Shown: positions 11,507 through 21,636, counted from the stretch's first letter. The stretch is 53,693 nt of DNA from Obelidium mucronatum (GCA_025765595.1 JAIVFH010000191.1:1-53693), one strand, 5' to 3'. The notes: a model not told the origin generated them from the sequence alone. Numbers and translations: made by a program.

Positions 11507-13161
11507 CTACTCCACTGTCAAATCAATAACATTGCTCTCATCACCTTCAGGCACATTCAGGCGCTTCAGTAGGGCATGTGCAAATGAATCAGGAAGCCAA
11601 ACAGCAAATTCGCCATCCTGGGTTTTGAATACCCGCTTTCCGCCTTTGGATTTGCCACGCTTTGGCTTGCCCTTCTTCTTCCTTTTTCCACCATCAGCGG
11701 TCTCACTTTCGGAAGGGCTGTTTCCGGTACTGTTGTCTTCGAAAGCAGCACTTTCACTGTCATCTTCACTGACGGTTTGTTGTGGCAGTGACGATTGACT
11801 TGCTTTCAGTGTCTCTTGTGCAGTCAGAAGTGGCGCAGCAGTTCCTCCTCTTTTGCGAAAGGCCAACAGGTACTTTGTTATCTGGTCAAGATTTCCAATG
11901 TTGGTTTTCTTCTTAGACGCCTTTAATGACGAAACATCAGTTGCGTAGAAGTTCAGCCACTTGACAGTTTCCAGCAGCAAAGAAATTCCGTAGGAGCCCA
12001 CTTTAGCAGATCGACCATGCTGACCATCACAGCGGAGGGTATACAACTTGCAACAGATATCATTGAATTGCCTTTACGTTTCAGGTTAGCATTTTATGTG
12101 GAAACAAAGGGGTCCCATTACCTTGTACAATTTGTCAAAATGAGGTTGTACTTAAGCCCAAGCGAATCAGATGATTTAACCTCTGCAATTGGATTCTGCA
12201 AAGGTTTGAAAACTTCAAGATCCAGAATTGTCTCCATCTTGTTAAATAATTGTGCAAAATTTTTGAGAATTTGCTTTCCAGTGGTGCCCGTTGACTTCTT
12301 TCTTGAAGATGATACGAACTTCTTCTTTGGTGCTTCCAAAACCGGAGGCGAGGGAAAGGCCTCTTCATGCTGGTCAATGAGGTATTGGTTCCAGTCTTCG
12401 ACAGATTTCTCTGTTTCCACACACAGCCTGAAATGTTATGGTAGGTTAGAGTTACACTTCCAATAAAACAGTATTATTGGAAATGTAAACAAAGTAAAAA
12501 CTCATCGCAAACATTTCCAATAGAATGAAATTATTGGAATGTAACATACCTGTTGAACGCTTGAGAAATGTAGAAACACGTCTGGCCTTGTGCAACGGCA
12601 ATGTGCGACAGAGCGTCACCAAAAGCACCAGCATCCGAGTAAACGTTGAGTAGCAGTGACTTGAATGCGGCTGCCATCCCTTTCCTTTCGTCAATCTCGA
12701 CTGGTAGGCGATGCTGCATCATGGCATCCATTAATGTTGATGCAGCCTCGTTGGGGTTCCGGATCAATTCCTGTCGATCAACAACCATCTTGTTGCGTTT
12801 GCGCATTGCAAGCGATATTTGATGCTCAATAGGAGGCATTGTGGGCAGTTCCGGTGTGATATCCTCAAGAGTGTGGCCAGTGGGAACCGCAAACGCCTTA
12901 GATGGGCAGTCTTCGTCATCCAAGTCATTCAATTCATCATTGGGGGATCGCCCCCGCTTCCTATGTTGTTGCTTGTTGTTTAGTCGAGAAGAGACACAAT
13001 TAAGGGGTATAGTACCTTGAAACTGGACCCTGTACTCTAATACTAGAAGACGTATTTGCTGCAGCATTGCTGCAACATTCCTCCAGAGCAGCAGAGGCGT
13101 CGTCAGTTGCTGCTCTCATGGTTGTGCCCTCGTTTGCCAATCCAGATATTGTGCCAAGCAT
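11507..13161 (-). CDS. unknown spliced gene of the Helitron-like element (about 475 aa)
   Basis: Four exons by eye: 13161-13016, 12960-12550, 12427-12122 and 12071-11507. They join in frame (1,428 nt). The start is the ATG at 13161 (MLGTISGLANEG). I do not recognise the family. Seen: a basic stretch KRGRSPNDELNDLDDED near residue 50, a predicted helical middle region (GMAAAFKSLLLNVYSDAGAF), then APKKKF and SSSRKK basic patches. A Ser/acidic stretch is followed by a very basic GGKRKKKGKPKRGKSKGG stretch and a hydrophobic C-terminal segment (EFAVWLPDSFAHALLKRLNV). The basic content suggests a nuclear, nucleic-acid-binding accessory factor; this is inference. It is divergent from the plus-strand gene at 13304, with about 140 bp between starts, so they probably share a bidirectional promoter. 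Intron 2 holds two element-type hairpins; introns 1 and 3 hold none. Confidence 0.7.
12458..12540. repeat. double intron hairpin in the unknown minus-strand gene
   Basis: Intron 12428-12549 carries two palindromes: TTCCAATAA...TTATTGGAA (12458-12482) and TTTCCAATA...TATTGGAAT (12514-12540). It is the only intron here with two clearly complete copies. Confidence 0.85.
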
Positions 13162-13232
13162 CGACTGCGGATAAGGCAAAAATTTAATGAAAATTGTGCA
13201 ATAGCAAGTGCTTGGTTCTCTGGCGGGATGAG

Positions 13233-13240
13233 TATATATA
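13233..13240 (+). promoter_or_regulatory. candidate TATA box for the plus-strand element gene
   Basis: TATATATA about 65-70 bp upstream of the ATG at 13304, followed by a pyrimidine-rich CCCTTCCCTCTCCC tract. It lies in the short divergent interval between 13161 and 13304. Confidence 0.5.
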
Positions 13241-13303
13241 GCTACTGTCCATCCCCCTTCCCTCTCCCTACTCTTCTCTCCTCACCTTACCTCCTTTCCT
13301 GTA

Positions 13304-14372
13304 ATGCTTGGCAACGATTGGGATCAAAACACCACTGCCGTTGCCCCGGTCCCGTTGTTGGACTACATCGCGTCCTCGACTTCATCGGCAGACAACCTTC
13401 CCGAGAATTTGGCCGATGTTCTCAAGCAACTTGACGAAAAGTGTGGTGTGGTAAAAAACGGGCTGGGCATTGCTGATATTCTTCGTTCGGAGTCCAGCTA
13501 TGGTCGCCAGTACTTTACTGATCCTGGTGAGTGTTTCTTCCAACATCTTTCAATTATTGGAATTTTCTAAATTCTTCTTTTTTTTGACTTTCCAATAATC
13601 TGGCATTATTGGATAAGCTGGCTACTTTGTTTCAGTAAAATCAAAACAACAAGATTCTCTTGTACCAGCTGCGTTTCTATTTCCTTGCGAGGTGTTGAAT
13701 CAAACGGATGGAATTTTCTACCCAGCTACCCCTTTGACTAACTTCCTTGTTGCAAGTGTTTATTGCCGCTCCCTCCTTTCCCCTGTTCTGGCAAAAGGGT
13801 TGACCGACTTCCTTAAGAAGTGCAAAGGAGTTACTCCTAAGCAGTATGATTTTGGAACAACCAATGGGAAAAACTGGATTCGCTTCACACGAACATTTTG
13901 TAAGTTCCATCACTCATTTATATATCTGATTAATATATCTGATTACTATTCTTTTGTTCACCATCTGCATTTGGCACCAGGGCCTCCATCCGCTCAGCAG
14001 CCAAACACCAATACTCCACACAAGGGCACTCCCAGTAGAGCATCTGTTGGGACACCCTCGCAACAGCAACATCAGAAACCACCCCCGCCAAACAGACCGT
14101 ACTCCTTACATAATGGCACTCCCTTCCTTCCAATCTACGACTGCCGTGTTAATGAGTTCAACTTGAGAAATTTGGACAATAACGATCGTCTTCGCGATGT
14201 TTTGCTGCCAGGTGACAAAGTTCTGGTCTCCGCCACATGCAAGTTGGATAGAATGGGGGAGGTATCCTTCAATCCTATGTTTATTGTTTTGTTTGCTCGT
14301 GGTAGGGTTGGGGAGGACCTTCTTCAGTTCGGTAACAAGAAGGAACTTGCAGCAAAGGACGATGATTGGTGA
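13304..14372 (+). CDS. unknown spliced gene of the Helitron-like element (about 292 aa)
   Basis: Three exons by eye: 13304-13526, 13636-13899 and 13981-14372, total 879 nt in one frame. The ATG at 13304 (MLGNDWDQNTT) follows a TATA-like box. The N-terminal half contains PENLADVLKQLDEKCGVV and CEVLNQTDGIFYPATPLTNF. The middle is a Pro/Gln/Thr-rich linker (GTPSQQQHQKPPPP). The C-terminal 80 residues (LPIYDCRVNEFNLRNL ... LLPGDKVLVSATCKLD ... FIVLFARG) have the alternating beta pattern of a small barrel. An OB-fold single-strand-binding role, known for RPA-like proteins in some Helitrons, is possible but unproven. Intron 1 holds the element hairpin, intron 2 does not. A hairpin with AATAAA follows the stop. 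Confidence 0.7.
13591..13613. repeat. intron hairpin in the plus-strand element gene
   Basis: TCCAATAAT, 5-nt loop CTGGC, ATTATTGGA inside intron 13527-13635, near its 3' end. A lone ATTATTGGAA half lies upstream near 13554. Confidence 0.85.
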
Positions 14373-14405
14373 ATTTTTTTTTGTTTTCGGGGAAGTGCTC
14401 ACTCA

Positions 14406-14428
14406 TCCAATAAAAACATTTTATTGGA
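14406..14428. terminator. 3'-end hairpin with AATAAA, plus-strand element gene
   Basis: TCCAATAAAA...TTTTATTGGA about 34 bp after the TGA at 14370-14372. The AATAAA sits inside the stem and is palindromically readable on both strands. Confidence 0.55.
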
Positions 14429-14520
14429 AATTTTTGGTATTCATATCTCTGTTTGGTTTGTTGTGCCATGTGCTGTGCCACCAAGGGCCGTACAGAGAAA
14501 AACAGGTACTAGCTTTATAG

Positions 14521-14535
14521 CAATAGCTAAAAAGG
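14521..14535 (-). repeat. right 15-bp terminal inverted repeat of the Helitron-like element
   Basis: CAATAGCTAAAAAGG, exact inverse of 4785-4799, about 150 bp after the last element gene. Confidence 0.65.
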
Positions 14536-14829
14536 ATTCAGCGTTTTTCGAACAACAATGGTATCACTGTGGTAATGAACGTCCCAGAAAGAAGGCATAG
14601 TGTGTTGTGACCATATAAAATAAACAAACAGGTGGGTGAATTCTCAGTACCTAAACCCTGATTATAGAACAACATATTTTAGTTTAGTTTAGAAGCCAGA
14701 TGGAATTCTCATTCAAATTCTCTCCAACATTTCCTTTTCTATATATCCCTCTTTCACTTCCTGCATTTCCCTCTGATTCTCCAATCGCCAAACGCAGAGA
14801 CACTTCTAACACCAACAGCAGATCCATCT
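14536..14829. other. no gene seen
   Basis: AT-rich spacer after the Helitron-like element, with a pyrimidine-rich tract (14740-14790) that could be a promoter region of the decayed family gene that follows. No supported coding region. Confidence 0.5.
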
Positions 14830-14839
14830 GCAATCCCCT

Positions 14840-15512
14840 TTAAGAGAGTAGTACGACTCCACTTTGCTATCCAGGCCGCTGCTGCCAGTTTATGGGCTGT
14901 TGGCAAGTTTCCAAGGCAGGCAAGCTGTGCCGAGCAAAAATGGTGGATTCTGCCGCAAACTGCTTCATCTGCCGCCCAGGTAATTTCCTTACGTTGGAAA
15001 AATCATCTGTTGCTCCATCTGCAATACCAGCTAACGTGATGCATCCCCTTTAAAAGAGTAGTATGACTCCACTTTGCTATCCAGGCCGCTACTGCCAGTG
15101 GATGGGCCTGTTGGCAGGTTTCCAAGGCGGGCAAGCTGTGCCAAGCAAAAATGGTGGATTCTGCCGCAAACTGCTGCGCGCCCAGGTAATTTCCTTACTT
15201 TGGAAACAACTATTGTTGCTGGGTTTAAGCTAATGCGATGTATCCCCTTTAAAAGAGTTGTACGACCCCGCTCACCTCCTCTCCAACTTCGTGCCTGGGG
15301 AATACCCCTTTCTCGGATTTGAAGTACCTGGAGAGGGCTCCACGGCCGGCAAGGATTGGACGGAGGTCCAAAAGGCTACGGTGTGGGAAGCGCGGCATCG
15401 GGGAGCGGCTTGCGGGGCGGCAGTAATGGCAGAAGTGAAAGAAACCCGACGACTGCGTGGCGGCAGTCGCGCAGACTCCACTGCCACCAAAAGGCAAAGA
15501 TTGGCCAAGTGA
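14840..15512 (+). pseudogene. decayed Gly/Ser-tail-type family gene with duplicated exon
   Basis: An exon-like block reading VRLHFAIQAAAASLWAVG ... WWILPQTA appears at about 14850-14982 and is repeated at about 15055-15185. Each copy is followed by the same GTAATTTCCTTAC donor. The second copy has a TGA and a frameshift. A third exon (15258-15512) reads LLSNFVPGEYPFLGFEVPGEG, DWTEVQKATVWEA and ends TKRQRLAK. It matches the NFVSDEYPILGHEALGAG ... SKRRKI segment of the copies at 1717 and 27663. It is the only family member of this type on the plus strand. Confidence 0.5.
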
Positions 15513-15599
15513 CCACGTCGGGCGCATCAGCAGAGAACGCCATGTCAGCGGAGTGCTTGGCGGCAGCAGCTGTCATGACCTTGAAAATCCACATGTTGA

Positions 15600-15830
15600 A
15601 ATCATGTGTGTCTTGCCACGCCGCCGGGCCGCGAGACGCCGCCGGACTGCGGCTGCACTGGGCGGTGTGCAAGCAGCACAAAGCGGTGCCTGTTGTTGGC
15701 GAAGATGCGGAGCGGCCTTTCCGGCCGCACGCGGTTGGTGGCTGTTGCTGGGACCACGCCAATGTTGGTCTGATGCTCGAGTGTGCCAAAGTTGGTCTGA
15801 TGTTGAGTGCGCGCGCATATAGGGGGTCAA
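15600..15830 (-). pseudogene. NYN-like family gene fragment (N-terminal part)
   Basis: On the minus strand this interval reads EHQTNIGVVPATATN ... RPERPLRIFANNRHRF ... SGGVSRPGG. This corresponds to EHLTNIGAFPATATN ... RPERALRFFANNRRRF ... SGVVARPGR of the intact gene at 21858-23087. The 3' part is absent. It faces the plus-strand fragment at 15258-15512. Confidence 0.6.
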
Positions 15831-16389
15831 TTTATAGTCTGATACCGTCTAAAAAATTTCTTCGCCACCACCCAAAACCTCAAGTTGGCAAACATAAGCG
15901 ACTCACGCATGATACCACGATTACGACAACAGATTCGAAATAGTGTCTCTATTTAGCGATGAAATTGAGGATATTAAGTCTGGAACGCTCTTATTGACAG
16001 AGTTCTAAATATAGACGCCCAAATCCACCACTACCACAAATCTGCAATAGAGACAAAATGCATCAAATTAACGCGAGAGTTGCTCAATAAATCAGATGAA
16101 TCCCCTCAAGGCTTTCAAGTCGATACTGTCATCAATCTCATGCATGGCCACGACATGTTTCTCATGCAAGCAACAGGAATTGGACAAATCCTCCAGCTCA
16201 GAGCATAGGACTATGTTGATTAACAATTGAAGCCCCTGTCTGTAGTCTTTCTGTAACTCTCTGTTTATTGAAGGGGCAGTTTTGAATGGATGCCAACATA
16301 CTTAGTATTCCATGCTCATTCTTTTCGATTTCACATTGAGACTTTAGAGCTTCTGCTAGTTTTCTTGCTGTTTAGATCGAGTGTGTTGT
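15831..16389. other. intergenic, probable left part of the Harbinger element
   Basis: No supported gene. GTCTCTATT at about 15944 and AATAGAGAC at about 16047 form a local inverted pair. I could not identify the true left terminus of the Harbinger element. Confidence 0.4.
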
Positions 16390-17538
16390 ATTCTTGTGGT
16401 TTTCTCGTTGCACGCAACCTGGTGGTAGACAACGCTCTGCACTTCATGCTGCCTTGTATGAAGGAGCTTCAATTTGCAGTGATGTTCCTGGTTTTGTTCC
16501 TGAAGGAAAGTTCATGCAGGAGTACTTTGCAATCGGGAGCGCTTCCACCTGAGCCAATTCACTGGGGAGCAGATTGAAACACAACTTAAGAACCTTCTGA
16601 CGCTTTACAAGGTATTATTAACCATTTCCGTGTGGTGCCATACTATCTTAGAAGTTAATTGACTGCTTTTAGAAAATCCGTGATTTGTGTGCAATGACTG
16701 GGGGTGGTGGTTTGCATGACACTCTTAATCGTTATGATATGTCACTTGGAGTTTATGATGCGCTTGGGGATCTTTATCAAGACAATCCAGCTGTGAATAT
16801 TTGTCCACTGCGCAAATCTGGACAGCCACATGCTGTCATCAGTAGTTCCGATGATGGTAATGACAATGGTGACAGCAACGGTCAAGAAAGGAGCAATGGG
16901 CTGGTGGACGACACTGGTGGTGATGCTGACAGTTACAAAGAGCAAGATGGTGAAGCTGAAGTGAATACTATTCAAGCAGTATCATCTGTTGCAACTCCAG
17001 TAGCCACTTCTGCCTGTTTCCCTCTGATGCATTCGTCAGTTACCGACAATTCAAGCAGCAGCTCATCTTGTACTCATTCCTCAAGTATGAATAATTGTTG
17101 TGGGCTGCCGCCTCTTGAATCCCCCAAGCCTGCCAAAAAATTGAAAACAGATTTGGCCGAGATTCAACTTACGAAAGCGAAAGACCCACCAATGAAATGA
17201 TTATAACAATGATGGCACAGCAAATGCAAGCACAAACAGCACAACAGCAAATGTTTACCCAATTGCTCCAAGCTGGACTCCCTGTATTCCTTGGTTACAT
17301 GGGTTCACACACAAATCAAGCAGCGATTCCACCACCAGTGCAGCAACAGTCAATCCAGCATGGATGGCCACCAATGCCAAGCCATGAGTTATCATCCTCC
17401 CAACAAACAAGTATGTTTACACAGCAGCCACATTGGGCGCAGCAATATCAAACACCACAACAGCAAACTAATCCTACGTTTGCAAGTACAAACTCCAATC
17501 AAGCTGCGGAACAGGAAACTGAAGAATTGGAAAATTGA
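16390..17538 (+). pseudogene. Harbinger second protein, SANT/Myb-like DNA-binding (frameshifted)
   Basis: Reading across frames: SALHAALYEGASICSDVPGF, then (after a shift near 16540) SQFTGEQIETQLKNLLTLYK. An intron follows (about 16612-16672, GTATTATT...TTTTAG), then IRDLCAMTGGGGLHD. This resembles the Myb/SANT-like domain of Harbinger helper proteins (...K...L...Y..I..L...G.G.H/W D). A Ser/acidic stretch and a KPAKKLK basic motif follow. A second one-base shift at 17197-17200 joins to a Gln/Met-rich C-terminal part ending at 17538. Known role of the family: nuclear import and DNA binding of the transposase. The start is not defined. Confidence 0.6.
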
Positions 17539-17564
17539 AAGCATTCAATAAACTTCATTGGATT

Positions 17565-19800
17565 TTATTCATAGTAAAGCTCATCTGCAACCAATTGACG
17601 ACAAGCAGACATTGCACTCCTTTCTTCAACAAGAGCAGAATTCACATGGGCAGCAGTTACATTAACTGGAATAGAATTGCTGTAGCTTGCCTTTTGGTGC
17701 TCATAGTAGTTCCACGTATCCAAAAAAACAGAGTCCGCATGGCTGTTACAGATATTGTGCAGGATAGCACAGGCAAAGAAGACTTCACATGCACGTTTGG
17801 GAGAGGCACGTTGGGCTGTCAATAGAATTCTCCATCTTTGCTTCAGCATCCCAAATGTTTTTTTTACAACCATTTGCATAGACGAGAATTTGGTATTGAA
17901 GAACACTTCCACTGGATTGGCAGTGCTTGCTGGAAATGGGACCATCACCCAGTTCTGCAGTGAATAACCAGTGTCACCCAACACACATAATCTATGAGGA
18001 AAAACTAAACTATTCAATAATCTACCATGCATGCTGGTCAATTGAAGAACGCAAGCATCATGCATGCTTCCAGGAGCACCACCTCCAATCTATGGGTTTT
18101 CATAGGCCAACAATGATAAAAAAATTAACATACAGGGTGAATACTTGCTTCCCGATCAACCATTACTTGGAATGCGATTGATGCATACCCCCTTTGGTTT
18201 CCATACGTTGCTTGCGGGTTTTAAAATGGGTATATGCACACCATCTATGGCAAGACAGAGACCTCTGACTCCGTCTTGTTGAAAGTAAACATCTTCCATT
18301 CTTGACCATGCTCTTTCATCCTCCTTTGCTGGCAATCTTTGAAACTGATTTAGATAGATTGGAATAATAGACATGTGCCGGATTTTTTCAAATAGCAATA
18401 AACGTCGCTGTATTGCAATTGCTCATCGATGTTTTGAGGTGTACCGTAATTATTGGTAACTTGCGATATATATATCAATAAATAAAGAAACTCATAATCA
18501 ATTACAATAATCTCGATATTTTGCGATATTGTCACAATAAAATATTGTTCAATATCGCTATCACACGAAAGCCAAAAAAACACACCAAGACACAACCGAA
18601 ACACATCCAGCTTGATCCAAAACACGTATAAGCCAACTAATCCAATGTTTAAGGTAACTTTCCCCCATACTCCCCAGCAAAGATATCAAGTCTCCTTTGT
18701 CTGATGCTTGAAGTTACAGACCCATTTTTTCCTAGAAACCTTTGTCCTTTTTCTTTGAGGTATGCTCCTTTGAAGTCCTTTTGCAGTCCTCTTCCTGCGC
18801 AGAAGGGATCACTTTTGACAGCTTCATTGACTCCACTTCTTCAACCTGGATACTAGATAGCGGCGGTGGATGTGAACAAGGTTCTAGTTAACTAGCAGTT
18901 CTTGAGTATCTGCAATGTGACTTACCAGCGAGGTTGGTTTAGTGAGGTGAGTTACAAAGATGGTGTGTCAGCTTCACCTTCACCACTTTTGCCTTCTTGT
19001 TCATCTGCAAGCTTCGAGATTGGACTTGACTTCATGCCGTCCGTTCACTGTGCGTAGTTAGTTTCAGATACATATTTAATAAATTTTATTTACCATTTAC
19101 TTTTTTTTTCTTTACAATCTTTGGGTTTCTTTTTTCTCTCTGTCTTTGTTTAGTTAAACTTATTATTTAGTAAGGAGAATGCAACATTTCCTTTGGAAGG
19201 TCAATTCTGAAGACCTTTTTCAGGATCGTTTTGTTTTATCGTTAATCAAATCAGGAAACGCTACAGCAATAATTTCCAATAAAACACAGAAAAATATATC
19301 ATTATTTTGCGTTTATTTAGCATTGATCGATGTGCGGCAAAACCCAGCACATGTCTAATGTAACAATGTAACAACTAACCAAATAGTGCCTTTTTCGAAA
19401 TGGTCAATAATTGAATGAACCACGCTGTTACAGATCATCAGTGCTGTGCTCTCGGCAATTCCAAATGTGTCTCTGATTGATTGATAGGAGTTTCCTGTGG
19501 CAAGACGGTACAATGCCACTGCAACTTGCTTGTCTGGATAAATCGGATTGCCACACCCTGCATTGAATATAATAAATAACACCAATCCAAAGTGCTTTCA
19601 AAATTGTTACCAGAGGTGTCCCTTGCAAGGTATGGATAAAGCTGGGAACAGAACCAATGAAAAGTGAGCTTTCCAATGCTCAACCAATCCTTGAAGTTCA
19701 CCTCACTGCCTGTCAACAGATCATACTCGTAAAATTGTCCTCCACGCAGAATTGTTGTGTGCCACTTGCGCAGCTTTAAAACAGATTGACTGCCAAGGCT
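17565..19800 (-). pseudogene. PIF/Harbinger transposase (DDE_Tnp_4 type), decayed
   Basis: N-terminal exon reads FKDWLSIGKLTFHWFCSQLY. An intron (about 19560-19612) is followed by CGNPIYPDKQVAVALYRLATGNSYQSIRDTFGI, an HTH-like segment. After a long intron come FQRLPAKEDERAW, the first catalytic Asp in LAIDGVHIPI, GGAPGSMHD, the second Asp in LGDTGYSLQNW, and the third region FFNTKFSSMQMVVKKTFGMLKQRW. In the usual motif (R..VE..FG.LK.RW) the third acidic residue is Glu; here that position is Lys (AAA). A one-base shift near 18195 breaks the frame between the first and second Asp. Both defects argue for inactivity. Confidence 0.75.
18370..19355. mobile_element. 986-bp TA-flanked inverted-repeat insertion in the transposase intron
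   Basis: Left end GACATGTGCCGGATTTT at 18370. The right end, read inverted from 19355, is GACATGTGCTGGGTTTT: 15 of 17 positions match. TA is present immediately outside both ends (18368-18369 and 19356-19357). The insertion falls between the donor (about 19370) and acceptor (about 18345) of a transposase intron that would otherwise be about 50 nt. No coding capacity was recognised inside. A TA duplication suggests a Tc1/mariner-like nonautonomous element; this is inference. Confidence 0.5.
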
Positions 19801-19870
19801 CCGTCAAAATTTTGATTGACGCTGCCTTGTCCAAAGAAGCAAGCCAAGCTGCATGATAGACATGATTCAA

Positions 19871-21636
19871 ATTTGGTTTATATTTCGAATCAATTTCAAA
19901 TTTGGTTTATATTCGAATCAATGCAAAACGTGTGAATTTTAAATTTTCATTTTTCTCAAAATTGAGCAACATAAATGGCATCATTTTCAATTTTTGAATT
20001 GGGTTTATAAAGTCACCCTAAGTTGGTACTTGTGTTCTGCTGATTTTTTGACTAACCGTCTTTACTAGATTCCGCCATCCATCTCAGAAAAAACCCGAGA
20101 ACATAGTTGCCTGCTCTCCTGCTATCTTGCGTTCAATGCTGGGCTGGTGACAGTCAGAATTGCCCAGATGGTGAGAACGCTTTGTTTTTCCAACTCAATT
20201 TTAATTTGACTTTCATTTTTCAACAACCTCTCTGTTCTTAATTTTAAATTTTGGCTGTAGCTTGTTACAAGTAGAATAAATTCTTGTGTGTTTATTTAGT
20301 ATTTGGTTTGTGTGGTAATATCTAATAAATGAAGTGCGGAGACTTGGCAAATATTGGTGTCAATGTGGCACAGTAGAGTAAAGCCAGTTAACCTTAAAAC
20401 GTGTTCAAATCAGTTCCAACACAATAAGTAATAGGCAATAATAGAATCAGCAACAATAAAAACCTTGATCACAAAGAACCCTCCATCAGTACCAACTACA
20501 AAAAGAAACCCAAAAAGAAAGAGTTAAAACCACGAAATTCCGAATAAATAACAATAAGTAGGGAAGAACATCAAGTTTATATGGAAAAGGCAAAACAATA
20601 AAAAAATAAACAATGATAAAAAAAAGTCCGAGACAATCAGCCACAAAGAACAGGGTCATCCCGCTAGGAGAATTTCCAGTGTCAAATTTGAAGCAGCCTC
20701 GGCCGCTACGCGGAAATCCTGAAAATCAAAGACAAACACTTGAGGTGCAACTGGAGTGCAAGTAACAAGCTTTCTTCCCATTTTCTGAAGGCGACAATGT
20801 GACAGGTAAAATTAAAGAACAACTTGGATCATTCATCTTTCACCCCCTATTGTCAATTCTACTGAAAGTTTATTTCTTGAGTGTGGCCATCAAGTTTTGA
20901 ACAGCAGGAACTGAATGTGTATTCAAGCAATGATTGTTTTAGATGGAACCACCGCACAAACGCTTTTTCCGCCCCAGACTGGTGTTTGATCCCTCAACCT
21001 TCTGTCTTCTTTTGGTATGCTGCCCTTCTTTGTTTCAACAAGCAACTGACTTCTCCTCAGAACAAATCACTTAGCCTGCTGTCTCAGAAAATTGCTTTTT
21101 GAGACTTTTATTTCAAGCAAATGTTTGCTTTGTCAGATGGCAGTAGCCACTACTCAATGGAGTCAAGTGCCAACGTTTTGTCAACAGTGCTGCATATTGC
21201 TGACAAGCTCATTATTCTTTGTTGCAATTACGTTCAATTGGAAATAACACAACCTTTTCTTCAAGCTGTGTTTTTCTCAGAATTGATGCAACAACACTTG
21301 CAAAGATCAGTTTGTTTTGGCAGTCTTCTCGTTCTTGAAAACTCTTTTTTTTTTCTTTTCCTTTCCTTTTTTATTCTTCATAGAGGTTTTCTTTTTGTTT
21401 GATCTCATAGGACGGAGGAACTGTTTCTGTTCCAGTTATTTACCCAAAGACTGCTGAATTTCCAGAATTTACTACATTTGGTGAAACTACGTTACCAAAA
21501 GATAATGCTGTTTACATATTTATTATGATATCCTACAAACTGTTTCTGCTTATTATTCAATTATTGCACCAATAGCTTCTGCCAAAAAAAAACTTTGTCT
21601 GGAGTAATAATGAATGACTTAAGAAATTCTTGTGAC
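19871..21636. other. AT-rich intergenic with short repeats
   Basis: A 28-bp unit (TCAAATTTGGTTTATAT...CGAATCAAT) is tandemly duplicated at about 19867-19922. Bases 20021-20100 are a decayed copy of part of the 298-bp repeat (GTTGGTACTTGTGTTCTGCTGATTTTTTG). The rest is AT-rich. Short open frames at 20881-21402 have no recognisable content. Confidence 0.5.

Larger units (their letters stand above)
4785..14535 (-). mobile_element. Helitron-like rolling-circle element with short inverted termini
   Basis: The interval is bounded by CCTTTTTAGCTATTG at 4785-4799 and its exact reverse complement at 14521-14535. Inside are three spliced genes: Rep-helicase (4866-11225, minus), an unknown minus-strand gene (11507-13161) and an unknown plus-strand gene (13304-14372). 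All supported genes between the termini share one class of intron or 3'-end hairpin (TTCCAATAA...TTATTGGAA) that is otherwise almost absent from the window. No target-site duplication is visible: flanks are ...GCTAGGA and ATTCAGCG.... Short inverted termini are described for Helentron/Helitron2-type elements and not for canonical TC...CTRR Helitrons. Assignment to that subgroup is inference; the Helitron-like protein content is well supported. Confidence 0.8.
15960..19870. mobile_element. decayed PIF/Harbinger DNA transposon (approximate limits)
   Basis: Two convergent genes typical of this superfamily are present: a SANT/Myb-like gene on plus (to 17538) and a DDE_Tnp_4-type transposase on minus (from 17565). 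Only 26 bp separates their stops, with a shared AATAAA-containing spacer. Both genes carry frameshifts. No terminal inverted repeat or 3-bp target duplication was confirmed, so the limits are estimates. Confidence 0.7.

Noticed and set aside
15944..16056. GTCTCTATT/AATAGAGAC as Harbinger terminal inverted repeat
   Set aside because: Both halves lie on the left side about 100 bp apart; no partner was found near 19.8-20.1 kb.
19990..20020. AAAGTCACCC followed by TAA as right Harbinger end with 3-bp target duplication
   Set aside because: No matching GGGTGACTTT was found on the left side, so the terminus stays unproven.
20881..21402. Two short plus-strand frames as a gene
   Set aside because: No motif, no homologous copy in the window, AT-rich poly-T context.
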